This document shows, piece by piece, positions 32,085 to 40,229 of a stretch of 43,495 nt of DNA (position 1 is its first letter; each line of letters begins with the position of its first letter). Both the position numbers and the translations under genes were made by a program. Under the pieces are notes generated by a model. It had not been told where the DNA came from. It searched no databases and saw only the letters and a list, made by a program, of their open reading frames with translations. This DNA comes from Verrucomicrobia bacterium SCGC AAA164-M04 (lineage in GTDB: Bacteria; Verrucomicrobiota; Verrucomicrobiae; Verrucomicrobiales; Akkermansiaceae). The stretch covers positions 1-43,495 of the forward strand of contig KB912093.1 in NCBI GenBank assembly GCA_000383735.1. The letters are read 5' to 3'.

Positions 32085-33815
32085 ATGAAACGGCTGAGCG
32101 TGATATCCTTACTTTTTTCCATACTGGGTAATCTGAGTGCCGACTCACGCCCCAATATCGTTGTCTTTCTCTCCGACGATCAGGGTTGGGGTGATTTAAG
32201 CCATTCGGGGAACAAGGATCTTAAAACTTCGAATATTGATTCGTTGGCTCGTGATGGAGTGAGTTTCCATCGCTTCTTTGTATGTCCGGTCTGTTCTCCA
32301 ACTCGTGCGGAATTCCTAACCGGGCGATACCATCCCCGTTCGAATGTTTATTCAACTTCCGCAGGTGGAGAGCGAATGGACCTTGATGAGATGACGATCG
32401 CTGACCTTTTTCAAAAGTCAGGCTATGCGACGGGAGCTTTTGGGAAATGGCATAATGGAATGCAATTTCCATACCATCCTAATGGCAGAGGTTTCGATGA
32501 GTTTTACGGTTTTTGTAGCGGCCATTGGGGGAATTATTTTTCACCAATGCTTGAGCGAAACGGAGAAATTGTAGAAGGAAAGGGATTTTGTATTGATGAT
32601 TTCACGACCCAGGCGATGGAATTCATGGAAAAATCCAAGGCTAAGAGTCAGCCGTTTTTCGCCTATCTTCCTTACAATACACCCCATTCACCGATGCAAG
32701 TCCCCGATGAATACTGGGGGCGATTTACTCATAAAAATCTCAAGATGAAAGCTGGAGACCGACATCTTCGGAGTGCTTTAGCAATGTGCGAAAATCTGGA
32801 TTATAACGTTGGCCGAGTTCTTGCGAAGTTGGATCAACTTAAGGTGGCTAAAAATACGATCATTGTATGGTTTCATGATAATGGTCCAAATGGGAAACGC
32901 TGGAATGGTGGGATGAAGGGACGGAAGGGATCAGTTGAAGAAGGTGGTTGTCGCAGCCCTTTATTCATTAAATGGCCAGGTAGGATAAAGAAGGGACGGC
33001 AGATTGAGCAAATCGCATCAGTGCGCGATTTGCTGCCAACCCTCTGTGAGTTAGCGGGAATCAAAGCCTTGCCGCCAAGTCCTCTAGATGGAAAGAGTTT
33101 AGTAGCATTGATAAATAACTCCGAGGCTGAATGGGAAGATCGGATCTTTGTGAATCAGTGGAAAAGTAAGTTTGGAGTTCGATCTCAGAATTATCGTCTA
33201 GGTGCGAAAGGAGAGCTTTTTGATATGACCTCAGATCCAGAGCAGCTTAAGCCAATCAAAAATGAAAAAGTCTCCCGTAAGTTAAGGAAAGCTCTAGCTA
33301 AGTATAAGACGGAGGTGCTCCCAGGATATGGAGGAGGAAAAGATGAGCGGGGTTTTGTGATTGCTCATCCGGGTTCAAAGCTGACTCAGCTACCCGCTAG
33401 GGATGCTGTAGCAACGGGTGGTTTGAAGCGCTCAAATCGGTTTCCAAACGATTCCTACTTTGAGAGTTGGAACTCAATCGATGATCGGATCACTTGGAAG
33501 GCGGAAGCAGGGGAGTCCGGAGCCTTTGAGGTAGAAATTTTTTATGCCACCAAGAGTGGAGGGGCAAAGTATCGGCTCTCATTTAAAGGGGACGAGCTAG
33601 ATTTTGTTATTCCGAATGCCCATGATGTTCCAAAATTGGGGGCTGGAGAAGACCGTTCTCCCCGAAATGAATCTTACACAAAAGATTGGGCGCGTTTGAA
33701 GGTGGGTCGGATAGAGCTTACCAAAGGCGAAGGCGAGCTTGTCCTGGAGGCACTCAAGATTCCGGGTAATGAAGCGATGGAATTCCGCCTCCTAACCTTG
33801 AGGAGGATCGAATGA
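32085..33815 (+). CDS. Exported type I sulfatase
   Basis: A 576-residue arylsulfatase-family enzyme. Signal peptide MKRLSVISLLFSILGNLSA. Metal-binding DD (31-32) in VVFLSDDQGWGD and the sulfatase signature CSPTR (Cys70-Arg74) followed by AEFLTGR, where Cys70 would be converted to formylglycine. Further family features are GKWHNG, YNTPHSPMQVPDEYW and HDNGPNGKRWNGGMKGRKGS. A C-terminal beta-sandwich-like domain (about 460-576) follows. It likely removes sulfate esters from algal or mucin-type polysaccharides in the periplasm; specificity is unknown. No maturation enzyme is nearby. ATG 32085 is chosen because it begins the leader. Confidence 0.92.
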   Translation: MKRLSVISLLFSILGNLSADSRPNIVVFLSDDQGWGDLSHSGNKDLKTSNIDSLARDGVSFHRFFVCPVCSPTRAEFLTGRYHPRSNVYSTSAGGERMDLDEMTIADLFQKSGYATGAFGKWHNGMQFPYHPNGRGFDEFYGFCSGHWGNYFSPMLERNGEIVEGKGFCIDDFTTQAMEFMEKSKAKSQPFFAYLPYNTPHSPMQVPDEYWGRFTHKNLKMKAGDRHLRSALAMCENLDYNVGRVLAKLDQLKVAKNTIIVWFHDNGPNGKRWNGGMKGRKGSVEEGGCRSPLFIKWPGRIKKGRQIEQIASVRDLLPTLCELAGIKALPPSPLDGKSLVALINNSEAEWEDRIFVNQWKSKFGVRSQNYRLGAKGELFDMTSDPEQLKPIKNEKVSRKLRKALAKYKTEVLPGYGGGKDERGFVIAHPGSKLTQLPARDAVATGGLKRSNRFPNDSYFESWNSIDDRITWKAEAGESGAFEVEIFYATKSGGAKYRLSFKGDELDFVIPNAHDVPKLGAGEDRSPRNESYTKDWARLKVGRIELTKGEGELVLEALKIPGNEAMEFRLLTLRRIE

Positions 33816-33824
33816 GAGGCTTTG

Positions 33825-34598
33825 CTATCGTGCTTGTAGGATTTTATCGGTCTCGAGTCCCGTGAGGGCTTTGAGGCCCTTAATCATTCGGCCAAGGATG
33901 AATCCGCCGATTACGAGAAGGGGAACACCGATGACCAGAAAGCCCCAACCGGTGATGCGCCCAACGTCTTTATTGTAAAGTTCCTTCCAGTTTTCAGCGG
34001 TAGGGTCTAGATCATTAAGAAAGTAATAAGCGAGTCCAAGGTTCATAGCGGCTGAGAGGCAGAAGGAACCAAAAAAAAGGATAGTGGAGGACCAGAGAAG
34101 TTTTTCTAGTTCGGTCTTCTTACCGTTTTCCTTAACCTTCTGGTTGATCCGTCCGTGGTCGAAGATTGCGTCATTGTAGACGAAGGCGTTAAAAAGCGGC
34201 GTGGTGGACCGATGTGTGATTAGGAAAAGTGAGCCGAGGATCAGAGGTTGAACAGCTTCTTTAATTCCGAAGAGAAGAGGGGCGTTTTTACGGGTCCCGG
34301 GATCATTATCGGAAAAGAGATAGATGGTAATGAGTCCGGTGAGAAGAACGTTAAAAACACCGACTGCTGAAAAAGTGTTGAGTTTTTTGTGCTGAATAAA
34401 GTGCCATACCCCATAAGCAAGCGGGATGGCAATGGCGAGTCCCATCGCGACATAAGGGCCAAGATGCCAGGCTTTTTCACCATCTTTACTGCAATGACTG
34501 AGGATAAGCACAGGGAGAATGACGTTGACGATGATATCGGTCAGTGGATTGTCCTGCTTTTTTGCGGCGGGAGACTGTGCTTCTTGGGAGTCGGTCAT
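33825..34598 (-). CDS. VC0807-like integral membrane protein
   Basis: A 257-residue protein with about six hydrophobic helices and the opening NPLTDIIVNVILPVLILSHCSKDGEKAW, which recalls proteins annotated 'VC0807 family' (sometimes miscalled MFS). The C-terminal half has LLWSSTILFFGSFCLSAAMNLGLAYYF and a short basic end. Function is unknown. It is convergent with the sulfatase gene (9 bases apart) and separated from the fba fragment by a strong hairpin terminator. Confidence 0.7.
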   Translation of the reverse strand: MTDSQEAQSPAAKKQDNPLTDIIVNVILPVLILSHCSKDGEKAWHLGPYVAMGLAIAIPLAYGVWHFIQHKKLNTFSAVGVFNVLLTGLITIYLFSDNDPGTRKNAPLLFGIKEAVQPLILGSLFLITHRSTTPLFNAFVYNDAIFDHGRINQKVKENGKKTELEKLLWSSTILFFGSFCLSAAMNLGLAYYFLNDLDPTAENWKELYNKDVGRITGWGFLVIGVPLLVIGGFILGRMIKGLKALTGLETDKILQAR

Positions 34599-34624
34599 TG
34601 CGGGAGGGGGGTGAGATGAATTGA

Positions 34625-34652
34625 AAAGGGCCCGCTCGCTAGCGGGCCCTTT
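34625..34652 (-). terminator. Strong intrinsic terminator after the fba fragment
   Basis: A 12-bp perfect stem (AAAGGGCCCGCT with AGCGGGCCCTTT) around a 4-base loop. It is 22 bases beyond the fba stop. T-rich on both sides, so it may work in both directions. Confidence 0.85.
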
Positions 34653-34674
34653 GAAAAATTAAATTTTAAGGGGT

Positions 34675-35220
34675 CTAAGCAGAGTAGATGCTGTTGCCAG
34701 ACGAGCGGAGTTCGTCGCAAGCTTGTTTCATACGATCGCAAAGGGATTGTTCGGCTTTCTTGAGGTAGCTGCGTGGATCATAGCATTTCTTATTGCCAAC
34801 TTCGCCGTCGATCTTGAGCACGCCTTCGATATTCTCACACATGTGGGTAACGATGGGGCGTGAAAAGGCATACTGGGTGTCGGTGTCGATATTCATTTTG
34901 ATCACACCGTAGTCGAGGGTTTCTTGGAGGTCCTGAGGAGAGGTTCCGGAACCACCATGGAAGACGAGGTCCATCTCGGCCTCTTCACCATACTTGTCCA
35001 TGACGACTTTTTGTCCGTCACGGAGAATAGTAGGCTTGAGCTTAACGGCCCCGGGTTTGTATGCGCCATGAACATTACCGAAAGTAGCAGCAAACATGAA
35101 GCGGCCGATCGGACTGAGAGTTTCATAAACCTGCATCATATCCTCAGGCGTCGTATAAAGTTTCTCGGCGGGAAGGCCTGAGGTGTCGTGACCATCTTCT
35201 TCGCCACCAACGCAGCCTGC
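34675..35220 (-). pseudogene. fba: Class II fructose-bisphosphate aldolase, 3' half only
   Basis: The C-terminal roughly 180 residues of an FbaA-type aldolase, from GCVGGEEDG through FGNVHGAYKPG, TILRDGQ, FHGGSG, YGVIKMNIDTDTQ and KKCYDPRSYL to the natural stop. Two zinc-ligand His (FGNVHG, FHGG) remain, but the N-terminal half with the catalytic Asp and first His ligand is missing. Full-length enzymes have about 340-358 residues. Upstream of about 35215 the reading frame stays open, but it is antisense to a different gene and shows no aldolase features. The break coincides with the start of the M42 peptidase fragment on the other strand. As it stands it cannot be active; a truncated gene by inversion or by misassembly are the options. 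Confidence 0.88.
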
Positions 35221-35222
35221 TT
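35205..35222. other. Breakpoint joining two truncated genes
   Basis: Aldolase homology (minus strand, leftward) and M42 peptidase homology (plus strand, rightward) both end within these bases, around GCAGCCTGC, which codes Gly-Cys of the aldolase on one strand and Ala-Ala-Cys of the peptidase on the other. G/C strand skew reverses here too. Confidence 0.8.
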
Positions 35223-35796
35223 CATGGTTGCAGAGCTTGCAAAGCTTCTTGCCAAAAAACCTCTCAAAAACATTCGAGTTCTTCACACCATCGCCACGCA
35301 CGAAGAAATCGGACGCATGGGAGCCGCTGCCATTGCCGGGGAAATGAAGCCAGATATCCTTATCGGAGCCGACGTCAATCACGACTATGACGCGGCGCCC
35401 GGCCTTTCGGCAAAGCGAATGAACAATCTCAGTATGGGAAAAGGATTCAGCCTCACCAACGGCTCCATCACTAGTGCCTATATCAACAGCATTATTGAAA
35501 AGGCCTGCCGAAAAGCAAACATCCCCTATCAGATTGACTTCGCTGGTCGCGACACAGGGACCGACGCAATGGCTGCTTCCCTTGCTGGAGTTGACAGTGC
35601 TGCCACCTCTATCGGGTTCCCAATTCGTAATATGCACACGATTTCCGAAACCGGCCATACTCTTGACGTCCTCGCCGCCGTTCACGGGATGGAAGCCACG
35701 CTACGTGAAATGGATAAAATGAACCGAGGCAAAGGGCTCAACCGGAAAGATCTTCTCAACGAACACCCTCGTCTCGATGAAGCGAAAGAAGCTTAA
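35206..35796 (+). pseudogene. M42-family aminopeptidase, 3' part only
   Basis: About 197 C-terminal residues of an M42 (glutamyl aminopeptidase/FrvX-like) metallopeptidase, starting near AACFMVAELAKLLA. Retained: the catalytic EEIG in IATHEEIGRMGA, GADVNHDYDAAPG, the FAGRDTGTDAMAASLAGV segment and the last metal His in MHTISETGH. Missing: the first half, with the N-terminal His and the bridging Asp ligand (full length is about 340-360). ATG 35188 opens the frame but lies in aldolase-derived DNA. It reads outward from the breakpoint and ends at a natural TAA. It is probably inactive as written. Confidence 0.82.
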
Positions 35797-35849
35797 TATT
35801 TTGACTCCGTGAAACACCTATCAAAGTTCGGCTAACTAGCTTTTATGGG

Positions 35850-36239
35850 TTAAGAATCAGATTCCATAGCCGACAGCCAATCTCCTGAATGGACGACCTC
35901 GTAATCTTCGATTCCTTTCAACCATTCATAAATCCAAACTTTTGTAGGCCTCTGGTTTAACAAAACGTCAGTTCGGATTCGGTGATACTCATCTTCCACC
36001 TCATTTTGAGAACCCATCCCCTCAAATTTATCGAGTTTCTTGAGTAAATCCGCCCCAACTTCGTAAACCTCACCCTTCACTCGGGTGTCCCCTTTTAAAA
36101 CAAGCCCCGGATACCAATCAATCTTTACCAGCGTTCCTGGCACTTCGACCGATCCCAAACAGCGGGCATCCTCCATCCGCCAGTCGTTCGAAGCTCCTTT
36201 CCGCAGGGCTCCATAAACGAAAAGCAGATCACTCATCAC
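35850..36239 (-). CDS. Gamma-glutamylcyclotransferase-like protein
   Basis: A 129-residue GGCT/AIG2-like single-domain protein. The substrate-binding YGxLR-type loop reads LFVYGALRKGASN near the start, the catalytic Glu is in KLDKFEG, and the GEVYEV and YHRIRTDV strands match the fold. Likely a small cyclotransferase acting on gamma-glutamyl amines or peptides; substrate unknown. It overlaps the obgE stop by 11 bases (8 if the second Met is used), so it is the last gene of a holB - obgE - GGCT operon. Confidence 0.85.
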   Translation of the reverse strand: MMSDLLFVYGALRKGASNDWRMEDARCLGSVEVPGTLVKIDWYPGLVLKGDTRVKGEVYEVGADLLKKLDKFEGMGSQNEVEDEYHRIRTDVLLNQRPTKVWIYEWLKGIEDYEVVHSGDWLSAMESDS

Positions 36240-37293
36240 TCGAATCGAGAATCCGAGACATCTCTACCTTCAGCTCATCTAGCCCCTCGCCTTCCATTGC
36301 TGAAATCGGAACGATTGGAATCTTAGGAAACCGATTCTTAAAGATCGCAAGGTTCTCTTCGGCACCCTCAAGATCCATCTTGTTGGCAACAACCATCCAT
36401 GGAAATTTTGCTAGATCTTCGTCATACAGTTTGATCTCGGTTCGCAAGGTTTGGATATCCTCAATCGGATCACGGAGCTCGCTTCCCGGAATATCGACCA
36501 CAAAAAGCAACACCCGACAGCGAGTAATGTGGCGCAAAAATTCATGACCAAGTCCACGATTGTCATGGGCCCCCTCAATCAACCCTGGAATATCAGCAAC
36601 TGTACACCGCTTCTGACCATCAAGAGTCACGACACCGATTTGGGGAGTTAATGTCGTGAATGGATACGATGCAACCTTAGGCTGTTTCGCTGAAATCTTT
36701 CCCAGGAGAGTCGATTTTCCAGCATTTGGAAATCCAACCAAACCAACATCTGCGATTCTCCGAAGTTCGAAGTAAAAGACTCCCTGATCTCCTTCAGTTC
36801 CAAGCTCTCGCTCCTGTGGGACCTGATTCGTAGCGCTCCGAAAATGAAAGTTTCCTCGTCCGCCCTTCCCCGGTTCCAGCAAAACAAACTCCTGCCCTTC
36901 CTCAGTCAAATCGCATACCGGAACAAGATCAACCCCTTCCTCGCTCCGCTCCATCTCGACCGCTTCCTGAACATCAAAGGCTGGGCTACGATAAATAACC
37001 GTTCCTGGAGGAACCCGCCCAATCTTAGTTTTCCCGTCTCGTCCATGCCGCTTCCAACTTTGCCCATGGGCTCCATCTTCTGCATACAGCTTCGGGTCGT
37101 AATGGAAATTACGAAGATTGTCGGTGTTCCCATCGACTATCAACTTCACTTTGCCACCATTCCCACCATCACCACCATCGGGGCCTCCTCGGGGGACAAA
37201 TTTTTCTTTACGAAAACTTACCGCTCCGTGTCCACCATTCCCGGCACGACAGTGAACGCGGATATGGTCGACAAATGACTTATCTCTTTTCAT
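36229..37293 (-). CDS. obgE: Obg GTPase (ObgE/CgtA)
   Basis: A 354-residue essential ribosome-associated GTPase. The glycine-rich Obg fold is at the N-terminus (FVDHIRVHCRAGNGGHGAVSFRREK-type start, PRGGPDGGDGGNGG). The G-domain has G1 GFPNAGKST (187-195), the switch PFTTLTP, G3 DIPGL (234-238), G4 NKMD (304-307) and G5 SAME (331-334). It ends with a short acidic tail and no extended C-terminal domain. Its ATG overlaps the holB stop by four bases, so it is translationally coupled to it. Involved in 50S ribosome maturation and growth control. Confidence 0.96.
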   Translation of the reverse strand: MKRDKSFVDHIRVHCRAGNGGHGAVSFRKEKFVPRGGPDGGDGGNGGKVKLIVDGNTDNLRNFHYDPKLYAEDGAHGQSWKRHGRDGKTKIGRVPPGTVIYRSPAFDVQEAVEMERSEEGVDLVPVCDLTEEGQEFVLLEPGKGGRGNFHFRSATNQVPQERELGTEGDQGVFYFELRRIADVGLVGFPNAGKSTLLGKISAKQPKVASYPFTTLTPQIGVVTLDGQKRCTVADIPGLIEGAHDNRGLGHEFLRHITRCRVLLFVVDIPGSELRDPIEDIQTLRTEIKLYDEDLAKFPWMVVANKMDLEGAEENLAIFKNRFPKIPIVPISAMEGEGLDELKVEMSRILDSSDE

Positions 37294-38312
37294 GCGGTAA
37301 TCTTTCCAAAGGTATTCATCAAGGAAACCTCAAGTAAGAGCGCTTCCACGACATTTGTTTCCAATAAGCGTCGCAGCTCTTCCATGGCCGCAACCCGTCG
37401 CAAAAGCACGTCTAAATCTTCATCCTCCACCGCTTTTTTCATCACCTCTTCATGCTCAGGAAACTCCAGACCTTCGCCACCGGCCTTCAAACGGAGTAAA
37501 TCACCAACCCAAGCATGAATAGTCTCAATCATCAGAGCCCGCTCTCCCAAGTAATCTGCAGAAGCTTGCGCTAAATACATTTTTTCCCGATCGTCTATCC
37601 ACTTCGAATCAACAATCTTTTGATACTTCACCTTGTCTTCCTTCAACAAGGCGGCATATCCCCTTTCGATTTCAACCTTGCGGTCGCGGAGCAGATTTTC
37701 GAGCCCTGCTTTGACGGCTAACCCTGTTTCTAATTCACCAATCCCGTCCCGGGTAACACTTTCCAGAAGTGGCAAGATCCGCTCTACCTGCTCCGGCCTT
37801 TCGGCCCCCGGTGTCGCCGCCAATGCAATATGAACACAACGCGACCAAATAGTGGCTAGTAACTTCTCGGGTTCGCTTGAGAGTAGAAGTAGAATACTTT
37901 CGCGAGGAGGTTCTTCTAAGGTCTTTAAAAAAGCATTGGCTGCTGAGTCGCCCATCCTATCGGCCTCTACAATCACCCCAATCTTCCATGTCCCCTCAGG
38001 GGATGATTGGTTCATCATCTTTTCAAGAGCACGAATATCATCCACCGCAATCTTTCGGGACTTGGACCGAGGACGGACCACGCGGATATATTCTCCTTCT
38101 TGTTCAGCAAGTAGAGGAGCCTCAACCTCAACAGGATCTCCCCAAAGATCATCTCCCTCATCCTGCTTACCATTGAGAAGGTGCGCCATCTTTGCGGCCA
38201 AATCTTCCTTCCCGCCGCCCTTAGCGCCTGTCACCAAAAAAGCATGCGCAAGTCGTCCACGCTCGTGAGCCACCGAAATAAGGTCAAATGCTTTGGCCAC
38301 CGTGAATGCCAT
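37290..38312 (-). CDS. holB: DNA polymerase III delta-prime subunit (HolB)
   Basis: A 340-residue clamp-loader subunit of the AAA+ family. The N-terminus has LAHAFLVTGAKGGGKEDLA with a degenerate Walker A, as expected for delta-prime. Then come ADRMGDSAANAFLKTLEEPP and LLLLSSEPEKLLATIWSRC (sensor region, with SRC), which are diagnostic. The C-terminal collar domain is helical and less conserved. The usual zinc-binding Cys cluster is absent, as in many delta-prime-like proteins. First gene of the holB - obgE - GGCT operon (ATGA overlap with obgE); divergent from the phosphodiesterase gene. Confidence 0.87.
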   Translation of the reverse strand: MAFTVAKAFDLISVAHERGRLAHAFLVTGAKGGGKEDLAAKMAHLLNGKQDEGDDLWGDPVEVEAPLLAEQEGEYIRVVRPRSKSRKIAVDDIRALEKMMNQSSPEGTWKIGVIVEADRMGDSAANAFLKTLEEPPRESILLLLSSEPEKLLATIWSRCVHIALAATPGAERPEQVERILPLLESVTRDGIGELETGLAVKAGLENLLRDRKVEIERGYAALLKEDKVKYQKIVDSKWIDDREKMYLAQASADYLGERALMIETIHAWVGDLLRLKAGGEGLEFPEHEEVMKKAVEDEDLDVLLRRVAAMEELRRLLETNVVEALLLEVSLMNTFGKITA

Positions 38313-38405
38313 ATCGCAAAACTACCCGTCTCCCGTGCAACGGGCAAGATTATGTCGACATCGAAATCTCGGTGCATTCTGTCCTTAATCTGTCACCCTA
38401 TCGAT

Positions 38406-40226
38406 ATGTTGAAACTCGTTTCACTTCTTACCATCACTCTATTTCTGCAAGCTCAAGCCTATCGAGACCCCATCAGGCTCACCCACGGCCCGATGCTGGG
38501 GAAACCAACCAGTAGCTCAGTCGCCGTTTGGGGCCGGACTTCTGAACCCGGCGAGTTTATTGTGAAATTTGGAACGGAGCCGTCTCAATTGGCTCATTCT
38601 AGCCTTCCCGCAAAAACCGAGATCGATCGAGACAACACTGGCGTTGCTAATTTGATAGGTCTCAAAGGAGATACCCGCTACCACTACCAGATTTTCGTAA
38701 AAGACAATCCTCACGGCCTTCCTGGGACTTTCTTAACCTTGCCCTCGGCGGAAGAAAGCCGAAACCCCAAACATAATCCAAAAGGCCTCTTCAACTTCCG
38801 ATTTGAAGTCGGATCCTGTGCAAACCAAAACCCGCTTCACGGAATCGGCCACCGCTCACCAGTCTACGAAAACCTCAATCAAGACTGGGCTGATAAAACT
38901 CACTTCCACATTATGAATGGTGACTGGCTTTACGAGGAGCTCCGCACATACCCATCCGAAGCGTGGCGCCTCATTCAAGGACAAGATACCCTGCCACCAA
39001 CCGTGAAAACTATGCCCTCAATCGTCGGGGTCTGGGAAAACTACAAACTCTACCTCAGTCGGGGAAATGAACTAGCTCAGTGGCATCGTAACGTTCCCAG
39101 CTATTTCACCTTCGATGATCACGAGCTCGTAAACGATATTTGGGGCTCAGCCGAAATTGGCAAACGTCACCGCCGAACCGTATTTCGCGATATCGGAACC
39201 CGGGCTTGGTTCGACTACCTTGGCTGGGCCAACCCCGTAGAACATTCCCGCAGGGTCCACGCTGCCCGTGGAAAAATGACCGCGGGCAGCAAGCTCCTCG
39301 TCGATTCTTCCACCGATTTTACGAAACTCCCAATTGATAGGATGGGGACGCTTCACGTTCACTGGGGCACTCCCGAAGCTGGTGTCAACAACCTAAAGTT
39401 TGACAACGACGATGGGCATAAGAATTCCTATGTTTACCAAATAACCAAAGTCATCGACGCCCACACCCTGGAGCTCCACATGCCAGCAAAGGTAAGCGAT
39501 GAAGTTACTTACTCAATCGGACGAAGTTCCTTTGGGAAATTTCGCGTCGCCAATTGCGAATTCTTTCTCCTCGACACCCGGGGCTCAAGAGACATGCACG
39601 ACGTAGCAAATCGCGGTAAGGAAGGAGTCTCCATGCTTGGAAAGACACAACGCGAGTGGCTACTCAAATCGATGAAGGAAAGTGATGCTGATTTCTTTTT
39701 CCTCACCTCCACTGTCCCCTTTATGATTCCTCACAGTGGCGCGGGTGGTTTTGAAGCCGCTAAAAACAAAGAAGAAGCGTGGACCGGCTTTCTGGATGAA
39801 CGCGAACAATTGATTAACGAGTGGGACAAGCTCGGGAAAAAAGTTTTTGTTATGACCGGAGACCTCCACAATAGCTTCGCTATCAAAATTACTGACAATG
39901 TATGGGAGTTCTGTTGTGGCCCGCACAATAGTGTGAATCACGTCCCCAAGAATGACGAAATGAATCGGCCCGCTACTGGCATCTTCGACTGGGGTCCGCG
40001 CAAATGCGACATCCGCTGGAGCTCTTACATCCTTCCCGACCTCGAAAGACTCCAGCGGCTTTACCCCTACTTCTGTGTCGTCCAAGTGAACAATGTCTTT
40101 AATATGCCTCAAAAACTGGGAAATAAACGCTTGGTCGCCTACCCCCACCCACAAATAATTTTTCAATATTATAATGGCAGAACTGGTGAACTCGCTTACG
40201 CCGAAGCGATCTCACTGGATCGATAA
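38406..40226 (+). CDS. Exported PhoD-like alkaline phosphatase/phosphodiesterase
   Basis: A 606-residue metallophosphoesterase of the PhoD family. Signal peptide MLKLVSLLTITLFLQAQA, an N-terminal Fn3-like domain (RLTHGPMLGKPTSSSVAVWGRT), then the metal-binding core: RFEVGSCANQNP, HIMNGDWLYEE, YFTFDDHELVNDIWG, FFLLDTRGSRDM and FVMTGDLHNSFAIKI. PhoD enzymes use Fe/Ca to hydrolyse phosphate esters for phosphorus supply. Start ATG 38406 is chosen at the leader; the longer in-frame opening at 38181 overlaps holB. It is convergent with the CotH gene, with only 3 bases between them. No Pho box was seen. Confidence 0.9.
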   Translation: MLKLVSLLTITLFLQAQAYRDPIRLTHGPMLGKPTSSSVAVWGRTSEPGEFIVKFGTEPSQLAHSSLPAKTEIDRDNTGVANLIGLKGDTRYHYQIFVKDNPHGLPGTFLTLPSAEESRNPKHNPKGLFNFRFEVGSCANQNPLHGIGHRSPVYENLNQDWADKTHFHIMNGDWLYEELRTYPSEAWRLIQGQDTLPPTVKTMPSIVGVWENYKLYLSRGNELAQWHRNVPSYFTFDDHELVNDIWGSAEIGKRHRRTVFRDIGTRAWFDYLGWANPVEHSRRVHAARGKMTAGSKLLVDSSTDFTKLPIDRMGTLHVHWGTPEAGVNNLKFDNDDGHKNSYVYQITKVIDAHTLELHMPAKVSDEVTYSIGRSSFGKFRVANCEFFLLDTRGSRDMHDVANRGKEGVSMLGKTQREWLLKSMKESDADFFFLTSTVPFMIPHSGAGGFEAAKNKEEAWTGFLDEREQLINEWDKLGKKVFVMTGDLHNSFAIKITDNVWEFCCGPHNSVNHVPKNDEMNRPATGIFDWGPRKCDIRWSSYILPDLERLQRLYPYFCVVQVNNVFNMPQKLGNKRLVAYPHPQIIFQYYNGRTGELAYAEAISLDR

Positions 40227-40229
40227 CAC

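Noticed and set aside
35150..35280. Replication terminus / dif site as cause of the skew flip
   Set aside because: No dif-like 28-bp sequence was recognised, and a natural terminus would not cut two genes in half; an inversion or misassembly explains more. Full-genome skew could still revive this.
35221..35685. Minus-strand extension of the aldolase frame
   Set aside because: It is the antisense of the M42 peptidase fragment and has none of the conserved aldolase N-terminal motifs; only the part left of the junction is aldolase.
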